Part shown: positions 46,064 through 54,190 of the stretch, in pieces
Layout of the letters: each line of letters starts with the position of its first letter
Position numbering within the stretch: position 1 is the stretch's first letter
Source of the DNA: Dyadobacter sp. CY345
GTDB lineage: Bacteria > Bacteroidota > Bacteroidia > Cytophagales > Spirosomataceae
Length of the DNA: 64,000 nucleotides
Direction of reading: 5' to 3'
NCBI RefSeq assembly: GCF_021502725.1
Contig: NZ_JAKFFS010000006.1
Location: 124,001-188,000 of the forward strand
The notes under the pieces: model-generated
Database searches by the model: none
Told to the model about the DNA's origin: nothing
Seen by the model: only the letters and a program-made list of their open reading frames with translations
Made by a program: the position numbers and the translations under genes

Positions 46064-47122
46064 TCAGTGAAATACGATCGTGAATATGTACATCATCAAA
46101 TTTACAAGCAGTACAATTGCATATAAACTATTGGTTTGACCTTTGTTCAGTGAAAGCATAACCGTAAAAACGGAAAGTACAAGCAGTACCATTGATTTCA
46201 TGTCTAAACCAAGAATCAAAGGCAAATCCATTAACGTGCAGACAATAACAACAGTGGGTATACTAAGTCCGATACTTGCCAATGCTGAACCCAGGGCAAG
46301 ATTAATACTGGTCTGATATTGATTACGACGGGCTGCCCTGATCGCAGCTATTCCTTCCGGCAGCAAAATAACTGCTGCAATTGCTACACCTACCAATGCC
46401 GTTGGCAAACCTGCCGCTACAACCTCGGCTTCAATGACCGGCGAAAGTTTTTTAGCCAATAGTATTACAACGCCAAGACAGATCAGTAAAAGGACCAGGC
46501 TGATTATGGCTTCCGTCTTCGTAACTGATTTTTCCTCGCCGGTCGCGCCGGTCAGGAAATACTTCCGATGTCTGATCGTTTGGGTAAACAAAAACGAGCC
46601 GTAGATAACCAGACAACTAATCCCGATTGCAATAAGCTGCGGAGCACTGTAAGAAGGGCCGGCAATACTCGTAGTGAAATTTGGAAGTATAAGCGTCAGC
46701 ACAAGAATCGATACCAGGCTGACGAGCGCAATGGTTACGCTTTTTGTCTCAAAAGTTTGTTCTTTATATTTCAGGGCTCCTACTAACATACTGATTCCCA
46801 GAATACCGTTAAGAATTATCATTACAGCTGCAAATAAGGTGTCCCGAGCATAAGTATCCGCACCAGCGCCGCCGGTCAACATTAGGGAAACGATGATCGA
46901 AGCCTCCAAAAGCGTCACAGCAACAGCCAATATGATTGTTCCATAAGGCTCTCCAACTCTATGTGCTACAACTTCTGCATGATGCACCGCTGAAAGCACA
47001 CCGACGACCAATGCAGAGATTGCCAATAAGTTGATAAATAAACCGGGATCATTTGGTAATAAAAAATAGAAAACCCAGGCGACAAGAGGGGCAATATAGG
47101 TCCATTGAAATATTTTTTTCAT
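46064..47122 (-). CDS. ChaA-like calcium/cation:proton antiporter
   Basis: A 352-residue inner-membrane protein with about 10-11 hydrophobic segments. The CaCA-type signature VHHAEVVAHRVGEPYG followed by TIILAVAVTLLEASIIVSLML, and its second copy GLPTALVGVAIAAVILLPEGIAAIRAA with Glu in the membrane, correspond to the two alpha-repeats of ChaA/CAX-like antiporters. Length is close to E. coli ChaA. It would expel Ca2+ (or Na+/K+) in exchange for protons. It stands alone as a minus-strand gene. Confidence 0.82.
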   Translation of the reverse strand: MKKIFQWTYIAPLVAWVFYFLLPNDPGLFINLLAISALVVGVLSAVHHAEVVAHRVGEPYGTIILAVAVTLLEASIIVSLMLTGGAGADTYARDTLFAAVMIILNGILGISMLVGALKYKEQTFETKSVTIALVSLVSILVLTLILPNFTTSIAGPSYSAPQLIAIGISCLVIYGSFLFTQTIRHRKYFLTGATGEEKSVTKTEAIISLVLLLICLGVVILLAKKLSPVIEAEVVAAGLPTALVGVAIAAVILLPEGIAAIRAARRNQYQTSINLALGSALASIGLSIPTVVIVCTLMDLPLILGLDMKSMVLLVLSVFTVMLSLNKGQTNSLYAIVLLVNLMMYIFTIVFH

Positions 47123-47771
47123 AGAAGGAAGCTTGATAGTTTATTTAAAAAATGATAAAGAATTAGTGTTTCCTACTCTATCAACAAACTTTAAGCATAA
47201 TCATCCCCCTGATTAGCCTCGAAAAATTTATTATTTATGATGAAATAAATTTCCTGTTATGGATAAGCATCAAAAGTTTCAAAAATTTAAAACTCACACA
47301 AACACTATTTCTTGCAAAATTGGACGCATAAAGATCTTGCCGAAAAGACTTCTCGTTCCATGAATGGTCAAACTGTGAAATTTACGCTTCACCAGTATAC
47401 AATTTTGTTCACAGCGCGTTGTCACCAATAAATAGATCATCCGCCGCATTTTTACTTTCAAAATAGGTGAAAGAAAATGCACTAAAAGGAAGTTCAAAAG
47501 ACGTTTTGTTTTTATCCGCAACCCCAAAAAAATGATTCGGATTGTTAGTTATGTAATTGATTATATGCATTAAAACCAGTTTTACCGTGCCTTCTAAATA
47601 TATAATTAAGGACCAATTTTAATCTCGATATCAAAATTGCTAAAATGCCCGCTCGAAAATGAAAGGGAAAAATTTTATGCAGCAACCTGGTTGTTATAAT
47701 TTCCATACTTCATCCTGTGGCACGATATTCTTTATAATTGTCAGTAATCAACAAACAATAAAATAAATATT
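47123..47771. other. Intergenic region with decayed frame
   Basis: 649 bp upstream of the antiporter and of the DUF2383 gene. The middle holds a decayed coding remnant (see separate entry). The last ~150 bp before 47772 should contain the DUF2383 promoter; no exact TAnnTTTG box was found there. Confidence 0.45.
47285..47626 (-). pseudogene. Possible decayed coding remnant
   Basis: One minus-strand frame reads protein-like text interrupted by stops. An uninterrupted 53-codon piece runs from ATG at 47570 to TGA at 47409 and contains NHFFGVADKNKTSFELP; past that stop the same frame continues with a second stop and then QDLYASNFARNSVCVSFKF, which looks like the last strand of an outer-membrane barrel. 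The composition is far more protein-like than in random AT-rich DNA. I recognise no family. A different frame gives 77 codons (47294-47527) but reads as basic nonsense. It could also be a short genuine gene of 53 codons. Confidence 0.3.
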
Positions 47772-48218
47772 ATGTCAACTACATCAGGAGTAATCAGTGA
47801 TCTTATTGAAATCAATAACGATCGTACAGCAGGTTTTGAAAAAGTAATTGAAGATATCAACGATGAAAATTTTGATTTGAAGGCGCTTTTTGAGGAGTAT
47901 GCTCAACAAAGCCGTCAAAATTCTCAGGAACTAGCGGCAGTTGGTGGATCTGCTGCCCATCTTGAAACAGAAAACAGCGTGAGTGGCGCATTGCACCGCG
48001 TGTGGATTGACGTAAAATCTCTGTTTGGCGGAAGCGACAGAGCGAGTATTTTATCTGAAGCCGAGCGCGGAGAAGATGCAATCAAAAAGGCATATCAAGA
48101 TGCTTTGAGCAGCTCTGAACTGACTCCAGACGCACTTGCGATCGTGAGAACGCAATCTTTACATATCAATGCAGCGCATGATAAAATCAAGGCGCTTCGT
48201 GATGCTGCGAAAGCTTAA
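47772..48218 (+). CDS. PA2169/DUF2383 four-helix-bundle protein
   Basis: A 148-residue helical protein: VISDLIEINNDRTAGFEKVIEDI, FDLKALFEEYAQQSRQNSQELAA, then AEHLE-like AAHLETENSVSGALHRVWIDVKSLF, AILSEAERGEDAIKKAYQDAL. This matches the DUF2383 ferritin-like family (TIGR02284, PA2169). Members are induced under general stress; a metal role is suspected but not shown. Cytoplasmic, no signal. It has its own terminator at 48237-48270. Confidence 0.82.
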   Translation: MSTTSGVISDLIEINNDRTAGFEKVIEDINDENFDLKALFEEYAQQSRQNSQELAAVGGSAAHLETENSVSGALHRVWIDVKSLFGGSDRASILSEAERGEDAIKKAYQDALSSSELTPDALAIVRTQSLHINAAHDKIKALRDAAKA

Positions 48219-48236
48219 TTCGCAAAAAATATTAAG

Positions 48237-48270
48237 GAAAAGCTGCCTCGCAAGAGGTGGCTTTTTTCTT
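48237..48270 (+). terminator. Terminator of the DUF2383 gene
   Basis: AGCTGCCTC at 48241-48249 pairs with GAGGTGGCT at 48254-48262 (with a G-U pair and one weak pair) around a GCAA tetraloop, followed by a T-run (CTTTTTTCTTTT). It lies 22 bp after the stop. Confidence 0.8.
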
Positions 48271-48303
48271 TTGTGACATACTAAACTGCCTAAAATCAAT
48301 ATC

Positions 48304-48786
48304 ATGGCCGACAGCCCATCCTATCTTCATTTTGATAAAAATGTGTATGTCTGGAAGCCGGACGTTGATTATCGTCAACATCCTGAATTATACCGCGTGG
48401 GAAAGGGTGAACAGGGCGTTTTGATATGTCAGCCTTACAAAGCTGAGATTGGGCCGCTTTGGCGATTTAAAACGGAAGTGATTGCCATAGAAAGCAGTGA
48501 GGGTATCTTTGATATGTTCTTAAATTATCTCAATCAGGACGATTTCGTTGGCGCCGATATGGCTCGTAAATATTTACAAATGGGCTTCACCCGTGCGCGT
48601 CGATATGCGAATTACAAGGGCGGTAAAAAATATGACAAAGAACACGACTTCCAGCTTCTGGAAAGGGGAACAGGGCAGCAGGAAAAAGCCGATGCTGCCG
48701 CGGTCTTTTATGCCAAATGGAAGGAAGCAGAAAGTAATTCAAAATATGCCCAGCTTAAAAAAGAATGGAAATTACTGCGAGGTTAG
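48304..48786 (+). CDS. DUF4385 family protein
   Basis: A 160-residue cytoplasmic protein. The blocks FDKNVYVWKPDVDYRQHPELYRVGKGEQGVL, PYKAEIGPLWRFKTEVIA and DFVGADMARKYLQMGFTRARRYANYKGG match the DUF4385 family seen across bacteria, plants and phages. No function is known. It is preceded by a terminator and so probably has its own promoter in the 42-bp gap or reads through from the DUF2383 gene. Confidence 0.78.
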   Translation: MADSPSYLHFDKNVYVWKPDVDYRQHPELYRVGKGEQGVLICQPYKAEIGPLWRFKTEVIAIESSEGIFDMFLNYLNQDDFVGADMARKYLQMGFTRARRYANYKGGKKYDKEHDFQLLERGTGQQEKADAAAVFYAKWKEAESNSKYAQLKKEWKLLRG

Positions 48787-49244
48787 GTCGCTAAAAAACT
48801 GGCTTAATATTCCTTTCGATGTATAGAAATAATTTCATTATTTTTCCTTTCCAGTTAACTACACCTGTCTACGCTCACAATACAATTATAATTTGTGTGG
48901 CAAAATCTAACTTCCCGGTTCACCAATCCCGTGGCTCCACCTATCGGCACTCATTATTGATTTAACGGTAATGAGAAATATCTCTATAAAGTATTTCTTA
49001 GCAGTATATACCAAAAAATACTACTTGAATAAAAAAGGTAATAACTACTTCTGTGTTTTTTTGAAAATAGTTGTAACTTTTCATAGTACGAATTTTGATA
49101 TCAATTGACCTGAATCTACTGTGGGTGTGGTCTAATTATTTTGCCCAGCGGAAACGGACCATGCCAAATTACACCTTTACGAAGACGAGTGCACAAGCGA
49201 ATACCTGAGCATAACCATTAACCCGGACTATAATTTAAGTAACT
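48787..49244. other. Intergenic region, nothing recognised
   Basis: 458 bp, AT-rich, between the DUF4385 gene and the small lipoprotein gene. Presumably it contains the lipoprotein promoter. No exact TAnnTTTG box, hairpin terminator, repeat or protein-like frame was seen. Confidence 0.4.
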
Positions 49245-49685
49245 ATGAAAAAGACTATCAGAAATGCAGGCACATTATCAATCATCTTGATTTGCCTGGC
49301 ATTTCTTTCCTGTAAAAAAGACCCTGAGCCCCAATCTGAGTTGGAGACGCTTTATTTTGGAAGTTATAGGGGAAAAATACTAACAGCTGATGATCAGATC
49401 GCCGGCACTGTGGTCTGGCAAATTTATAAGGCAGCGGACGATGTCATAACCATCACACATTTAGACACATCCATTACCGGAAAAACACGTTTGCTGGATT
49501 TTAAAAATGTCCGCTTTATCGATTCAAGGAGTATCGAGTTCAGCCAGGATATCACGATTGACGGCGTAACTGGTCGTTACGAAGGCGTTGGCGTTTTGAC
49601 TTATAATACGCTCACGATTACAATGAACGTAAGTTATGCAGGCGGTTCAACTGTTGGAGAAAGTTTCGATATAGTAAAAATTTGA
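49245..49685 (+). CDS. Small hypothetical lipoprotein
   Basis: A 146-residue protein with a clear lipoprotein signal (LIDLA-type core, ending LAFLSCKKDPEP, Cys23). The mature part is rich in beta strands (YFGSYRGKILTADDQIAGTVVWQIYKA, GRYEGVGVLTYNTLTITMNVSYAGG) and could form a small lipocalin- or heme-binding-like barrel. I recognise no family. Single gene, followed by a near-perfect hairpin at 49694-49742. Confidence 0.72.
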   Translation: MKKTIRNAGTLSIILICLAFLSCKKDPEPQSELETLYFGSYRGKILTADDQIAGTVVWQIYKAADDVITITHLDTSITGKTRLLDFKNVRFIDSRSIEFSQDITIDGVTGRYEGVGVLTYNTLTITMNVSYAGGSTVGESFDIVKI

Positions 49686-49693
49686 ACATTATA

Positions 49694-49742
49694 TGCTGAA
49701 TCCTGAATGACCTTGAAATGATACGTCATTCGGGATTCAGCA
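49694..49742 (+). terminator. Hairpin after the small lipoprotein gene
   Basis: TGCTGAATCCTGAATGAC at 49694-49711 pairs with GTCATTCGGGATTCAGCA at 49725-49742, the only non-Watson-Crick pair being a G-U. The 13-base loop and the lack of a T-run make it a weak classical terminator but a strong RNA structure. Confidence 0.65.
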
Positions 49743-49814
49743 CATATTACTTCTCGCACCAGTTTCCGGCACAACCAGTTCTTATAAGCTTCAGAGTTTT
49801 ACAAAACATACGCC

Positions 49815-50276
49815 TTAATCAAAGTTTTGAAGCCATTCATGCTGGTGCTCTCTGCCATAGATATGTATGATTGAGGATTCAATGTATTCGGCAGTTTTGC
49901 CAATCTGATTTTTGCATGATTCACGGATCCTCCCGGAGTCCGACGGGCTAAGCAGGATTTCTTCACTTGCGGCGGATTCATTATTTCCGTTAGCATCTTT
50001 GGAAACAAGACTAATCTTTATTTGCGGTTGATCAACCCAGTCGGTATCTGCGCGCTGCAAGATCAACGGATAATTTATTTCTTTGAAAAAAGAATCTTCC
50101 GGATTGTCACCCAGGAACACGAGCACAGGTATACGGTTCACAATTCTGAGAATGTATTTTGGATCCTGTTCTTTAAGCGGGCCGATCGGATGCCGATTCA
50201 CAATAATATTGAGCGCATTCTCTGTCGGATAAATTTCAATGTCCGTATTTTTCCTTTCGGTCTCTTTCTCATCCAT
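49815..50276 (-). CDS. Hypothetical protein
   Basis: A 153-residue acidic protein with no signal peptide or membrane segment. It begins MDEKETERKNTDIEIYPTENALNIIVNRH and has mixed beta/alpha text (YILRIVNRIPVLVFLGDNPEDSF, PQIKISLVSKDANGN). I recognise no family. The composition is protein-like and the frame is clean, so I call it real, but it is an orphan. It converges with the small lipoprotein gene. Confidence 0.55.
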   Translation of the reverse strand: MDEKETERKNTDIEIYPTENALNIIVNRHPIGPLKEQDPKYILRIVNRIPVLVFLGDNPEDSFFKEINYPLILQRADTDWVDQPQIKISLVSKDANGNNESAASEEILLSPSDSGRIRESCKNQIGKTAEYIESSIIHIYGREHQHEWLQNFD

Positions 50277-50460
50277 GATTCAAATAGCTCAATTATTTTA
50301 AAATGTTCAATTTTCTAAGTATCTCATCCCTGCCAGACATTCGCATGATATTCCCTCAACAATAATCCAGCATTACAAAAAACGAGCCTGGGTTTAAACT
50401 ACATTTTACGCCAAGTACTTCTGTATTCTGAACTGTCCAATTAATCTCAAATCAGAAGGC

Positions 50461-50506
50461 AAAAAATTGGCCTTCCAACTATCGATAGTCGGAAGGCCAG
50501 ATCTTT
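50461..50506 (-). terminator. Terminator of the secreted nuclease gene
   Basis: TGGCCTTCCAACTAT at 50468-50482 pairs with ATAGTCGGAAGGCCA at 50485-50499 with one mismatch around a 2-base turn (the real loop will be slightly larger). The minus-strand side is followed by a T-run (A-run 50461-50466). It lies about 20 bp after the stop. Confidence 0.8.
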
Positions 50507-50517
50507 TCAAACGAATA

Positions 50518-53500
50518 TTATTGAACGACGATATTCAATGTTTTACTTACGCCATCGGCATTCCCTAATACCAAGTGGTACATACCAGAAGTAAGCGACT
50601 GAGCCGGATTGATCTCATAAATTCCATTCTGCGATGTCGGTTGGGCGGTCACCTGAATTTTTCGTCCCATGGCATCAAACAAGCTGAACGAAGTTGTCCT
50701 CAGATCCGCTCCGGAGATTGAGAAACTACCAGCACTTGGATTCGGATAGATGTGAACGTTCCCTTCGAAAGAATCCGTACGAACCGCAATGATTCTTGAA
50801 CGTTCGAAAGTACCGTCAAGATCAACCTGTTTCAACTGATAATAATAAAGTTGTCCGCTTTTTGCATCCGTGTCTTCAAAACTATAATCAGATCTTACCG
50901 CTGTGGTAATCTTTCCTGAAACCGTTCCGATCTTTTCGAAATTTTTCCCGTTGTAACTTTTTTCAATCTCGAATTTTTCATTGTTAACCTCGCTAGCTGT
51001 CGTCCAGCTCAGAAGAATTTTTGGGGAAGATTCAGTACCGTAAATTGTTTTTCCAGTAAAAGAAACCAAACTTACTGGCAGTGGGTTTGTCAGATCAAGT
51101 CCTACCAGCACAGGATCGTGATCCGCAGCACGGAACTGATCTGGGGCGTACAAACTGGTGACCTGCCCCGTCGTTTTGAATTCGGTATTATAATCAAGCA
51201 CACCCGGCTCATCAGCATTGATATGCCATTTGGCTGTTCCGGTGATTTGCGTTGCAAGCGTCGAACTTGCCAGCGCATGATCGAGCGATCCGGTCTGTCC
51301 GTCAAAAACGTAAGAATAGGAAGTCGCTGGCAGCTGATTGGTATAACCGCTAGTAGCTAAAATCCTAAGCGGATCTTCCATGGCATAAGCATTCAAATCT
51401 CCCAGAATTAAATAATCCAAATCGGTTGTTCCCGTTGGTCTTGTTGCAAGCCATGCGGCAAGATCCGTCGCCTGGCGGGAGCGGGTTCCGTTGGAAGCAC
51501 TCTGCCCGTCAACTGCGTCTGCATCACCAGCACCGCCGGAACTCGATCCTTTGGATTTAAAATGGTTAACGACCACGGTAAATAATTCGCCGTTTGAATT
51601 CTGGCTGAAAGTCTGAGCCAGCGGCCTGCGGCCAACAGCATCAAAAGCTGCACTGGTAGTCAGTGAAGCAGCGTTACCTACAAGACTTACTTTGTCCGTT
51701 TTATAAATAATTCCTACTGTAATCGCATCGGTCGACAGGGTAAAACCGGTTACCGAAGGATCTGTATTAACAAAAGCATAGGTTCCACTGCTGGCAGGAT
51801 CCGCATTCAATCCGTTGATCAGGTCCTGCAATGCGGTTGTTGGTGTCGTACCATTATTTTGTATTTCCATCAGCCCGATCACATCAGCATCCGTGCCGAT
51901 AAGCGCCTTAATGATCTTCGCTTTTTGTCTGGTAAATTCCTGGGCATTATTTGCACCCCGAAAATCGCCTGAACCGGCATCCAGCGTCGTAAAATAATTA
52001 AGAACGTTGGCACTTGCTACTTTGAGCGTTGCTGCCGCCAGAGACGGGGGCGTCGTCGGGCGTTCATTTACTGGAATGAAATTCACTCCCGTTGCACGCT
52101 GAATCCGGTACCCTTCCAGGCGCTCATCCAAAATCCCAACGATATTTGTTACCTCATCCCCTCCTCTTAAAGTATTTGTGGCGCTCAACGGATTACCGTT
52201 ACGACCAAAAATGATCGGATCGGTGTTTTGACGCGTACTGCCATCGTCAAGAATTATTTTCCGCTTGGCTATTTCAGCAAGATAAGCAGCATACCCTGTC
52301 GTGCTTGGCATATTGAACTGTGTGAACTGATCCAACCGGGCATCGGTGCCTGGCTGGTTCGATGCACCCGTTGCGGAAAGGACAACCTGTCCATAACGAC
52401 CAAGCTGGAAATATTCGGTTACAACAAGATTACCCGAAGTAGCACTGATATCAACCAGCATACCTTCATAACGTTCAAGATCGGTGACGTTGGCGACCGG
52501 AAATTTGATTGTCGTCACCGCTGGCAAAGTTGAAAGTCCCAGATTAGTAAAATTTGTCAGTGATCTGATCTGAGTGGAGCTCGTTGTTACACCGCTTGTC
52601 GTGCTGACAAAATCCTGAACTGTCCCTGTCAAATTCACTTTGTCTCCTTCCGAAGGGGTTACCAATCCGGCCACATCAGTCGAGAGATTGTATACAAAAA
52701 TTCCCTCCGAAGTTGTTGCATCTCCATCAGAATCAGCATCCTCTTCCTGTACGAAAAATCCGTTCAGGCCCGTTGCTCCTGAAAACATTCTGGTGACAAT
52801 TCCTTCGATTGTTTGAATACCCGTAATCGCCGCTGTTGTGCCGCTTCCCTGTATCGCGCTGATTTTAACCGGTACACCTGGGGCTGCCACGGTAGTAAAA
52901 TTCCATGTCGTTGCACTTGATATTCCGGCAAAAATATTGGCAGCATTGTCTGCAAAAGTTCCCGCGTCAACTGTGACGTAATATGAGATTCCGTTATTTA
53001 AAACAACATTCGAAATCGTGACAATATTAGAAGTTACCGATACGTCTGTCGAGGTTACACTTATAGTCTGGCTCGTGCTTGCCGACGCATTTGTGATCAC
53101 AATATTACCATTTCCCTTGACAACATTTTCATTGAAAGTCAACACAAGGTTTGAAGTCAAAGGTACGTTCGAGGCATTGTCCAACGGCGTAAATGCGCTG
53201 ACAACAGGTCCTGTAACGTCCGGGCCAGAAACACCTGAAGAAATTTCTATATCATCCAGCGCGATTCGGTCCCTGGATCCCGTAGCCGTCTGCCAGTAAA
53301 TCCATCTAAGCTGCACTGGTTCGGATAGATTTTCCAAAACAGCAGGAAGCGTAACGTTAAACGACTGCACAAAGCCGGTCGGACCGGAAGTATATATCTG
53401 GTTGTCATCTCCCAGATCCGTAAAATTGCCACTGGTACCAACCCGGTACTGCAAAGCCAGATTGTTTGTATTTCCCTGATCATAAATCGTTTGTGCCTTC

Positions 53501-53865
53501 CACGCCACCTGAATATCCGTTTTACCGGAAGTGTTAATTGCTACGAGCACCACGCCGGCTTGCTGCGCATTTGATGCGATAAGACTTATGCCATTATCAG
53601 CCTCGTCACGCCAACCTCCTTGATTGATTGCCGTTCCGCGGTCAATATCTGCTGCAGCAGGTGCAAGCGTTCTGTTGCTCTGAATAGTTCCAAATTTGTG
53701 AACTGCCATCCCGGCTGGCAGCGTTTCTCCTGTCAGTGAAGTAAATGAAAAAGGCAGGGTTTGCGCCGGTGGATTGGTTTGTGCCAGCAGCGGCCATACT
53801 GCGGCAGTCATGATTGTTAATACGAGGAAAGTAATATCCCTCAGTTTTCGTAAATGATGTTTCAT
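50518..53865 (-). CDS. Secreted ExeM/NucH-like endonuclease with Ig-like domain and T9SS tail
   Basis: A 1115-residue secreted protein. Signal peptide (LTIMTAAVWPLLAQT), a ~180-residue sandwich, an SbsA/Ig-like domain at about 215-325 (VVSAFTPLDNASNVPLTSN), then an OB-like region (KISAIQGSGTTAAITGIQTIEGIVTRMF) and an endonuclease/exonuclease/phosphatase domain from about 620 (LKVASANVLNYFTTLD, ADVIGLMEIQNNG, VVNHFKSKG, LGDLNAYAMEDP, ADHDPVLVGL), which is the ExeM/NucH arrangement. The end (HIYPNPSAGSFSISGA ... GMYHLVLGN) is a type A T9SS sorting domain. It should digest extracellular DNA. A perfect TATCTTTG box lies at 53893-53900. Confidence 0.87.
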   Translation of the reverse strand: MKHHLRKLRDITFLVLTIMTAAVWPLLAQTNPPAQTLPFSFTSLTGETLPAGMAVHKFGTIQSNRTLAPAAADIDRGTAINQGGWRDEADNGISLIASNAQQAGVVLVAINTSGKTDIQVAWKAQTIYDQGNTNNLALQYRVGTSGNFTDLGDDNQIYTSGPTGFVQSFNVTLPAVLENLSEPVQLRWIYWQTATGSRDRIALDDIEISSGVSGPDVTGPVVSAFTPLDNASNVPLTSNLVLTFNENVVKGNGNIVITNASASTSQTISVTSTDVSVTSNIVTISNVVLNNGISYYVTVDAGTFADNAANIFAGISSATTWNFTTVAAPGVPVKISAIQGSGTTAAITGIQTIEGIVTRMFSGATGLNGFFVQEEDADSDGDATTSEGIFVYNLSTDVAGLVTPSEGDKVNLTGTVQDFVSTTSGVTTSSTQIRSLTNFTNLGLSTLPAVTTIKFPVANVTDLERYEGMLVDISATSGNLVVTEYFQLGRYGQVVLSATGASNQPGTDARLDQFTQFNMPSTTGYAAYLAEIAKRKIILDDGSTRQNTDPIIFGRNGNPLSATNTLRGGDEVTNIVGILDERLEGYRIQRATGVNFIPVNERPTTPPSLAAATLKVASANVLNYFTTLDAGSGDFRGANNAQEFTRQKAKIIKALIGTDADVIGLMEIQNNGTTPTTALQDLINGLNADPASSGTYAFVNTDPSVTGFTLSTDAITVGIIYKTDKVSLVGNAASLTTSAAFDAVGRRPLAQTFSQNSNGELFTVVVNHFKSKGSSSGGAGDADAVDGQSASNGTRSRQATDLAAWLATRPTGTTDLDYLILGDLNAYAMEDPLRILATSGYTNQLPATSYSYVFDGQTGSLDHALASSTLATQITGTAKWHINADEPGVLDYNTEFKTTGQVTSLYAPDQFRAADHDPVLVGLDLTNPLPVSLVSFTGKTIYGTESSPKILLSWTTASEVNNEKFEIEKSYNGKNFEKIGTVSGKITTAVRSDYSFEDTDAKSGQLYYYQLKQVDLDGTFERSRIIAVRTDSFEGNVHIYPNPSAGSFSISGADLRTTSFSLFDAMGRKIQVTAQPTSQNGIYEINPAQSLTSGMYHLVLGNADGVSKTLNIVVQ

Positions 53866-53892
53866 TATGTAGTTTGCCGGTTAGTTAAACGG

Positions 53893-53900
53893 CAAAGATA
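53893..53900 (-). promoter_or_regulatory. Candidate -7 box for the secreted nuclease
   Basis: Minus-strand TATCTTTG matches TAnnTTTG exactly, 28 bp before the ATG at 53865, so the leader would be about 20 nt. No -33 TTG at standard spacing. Confidence 0.42.
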
Positions 53901-54130
53901 GCCAGGCGGTTTTTGGGCTGGATTACGGGAATGTGAAGATTTGGGTGGATTTAAAAATAAAAATAATACTATCTCTGTATAGAGATTTTTCGAGCAAATG
54001 CTGTCTTTTAACAATTGCACGTTTTCAGGTTTAAAGGGTAGAGGCTTACCTTAAAAGCAACTTTTTTAGAATTACTTTCTTAGTAGTTCATATTTTTTCA
54101 ATTTTAACGAATATACTGATCGTCCTTCAA

Positions 54131-54162
54131 AAAAAATGGCAGAATTCCTTCTGCCATTTTTT
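54131..54162 (-). terminator. Terminator of the GDP-fucose operon
   Basis: AAAAAATGGCAGAA at 54131-54144 pairs perfectly with TTCTGCCATTTTTT at 54149-54162 around TTCC. It lies about 28 bp after the gmd stop and has T-runs on either strand. Confidence 0.85.
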
Positions 54163-54190
54163 TCCAGTATAAAATTTAATTTCTAGTTAT

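Larger units (their letters stand above)
53866..54190. other. Intergenic region with promoter box and gmd terminator
   Basis: 325 bp between the nuclease start and the gmd stop, both on the minus strand. It contains the TATCTTTG box (53893-53900) for the nuclease and the gmd terminator (54131-54162). The rest is AT-rich with no recognised feature. Confidence 0.5.

Noticed and set aside
47294..47527. 77-codon minus-strand frame
   Set aside because: Strongly basic and low quality; the alternative frame in the same DNA is clearly more protein-like.
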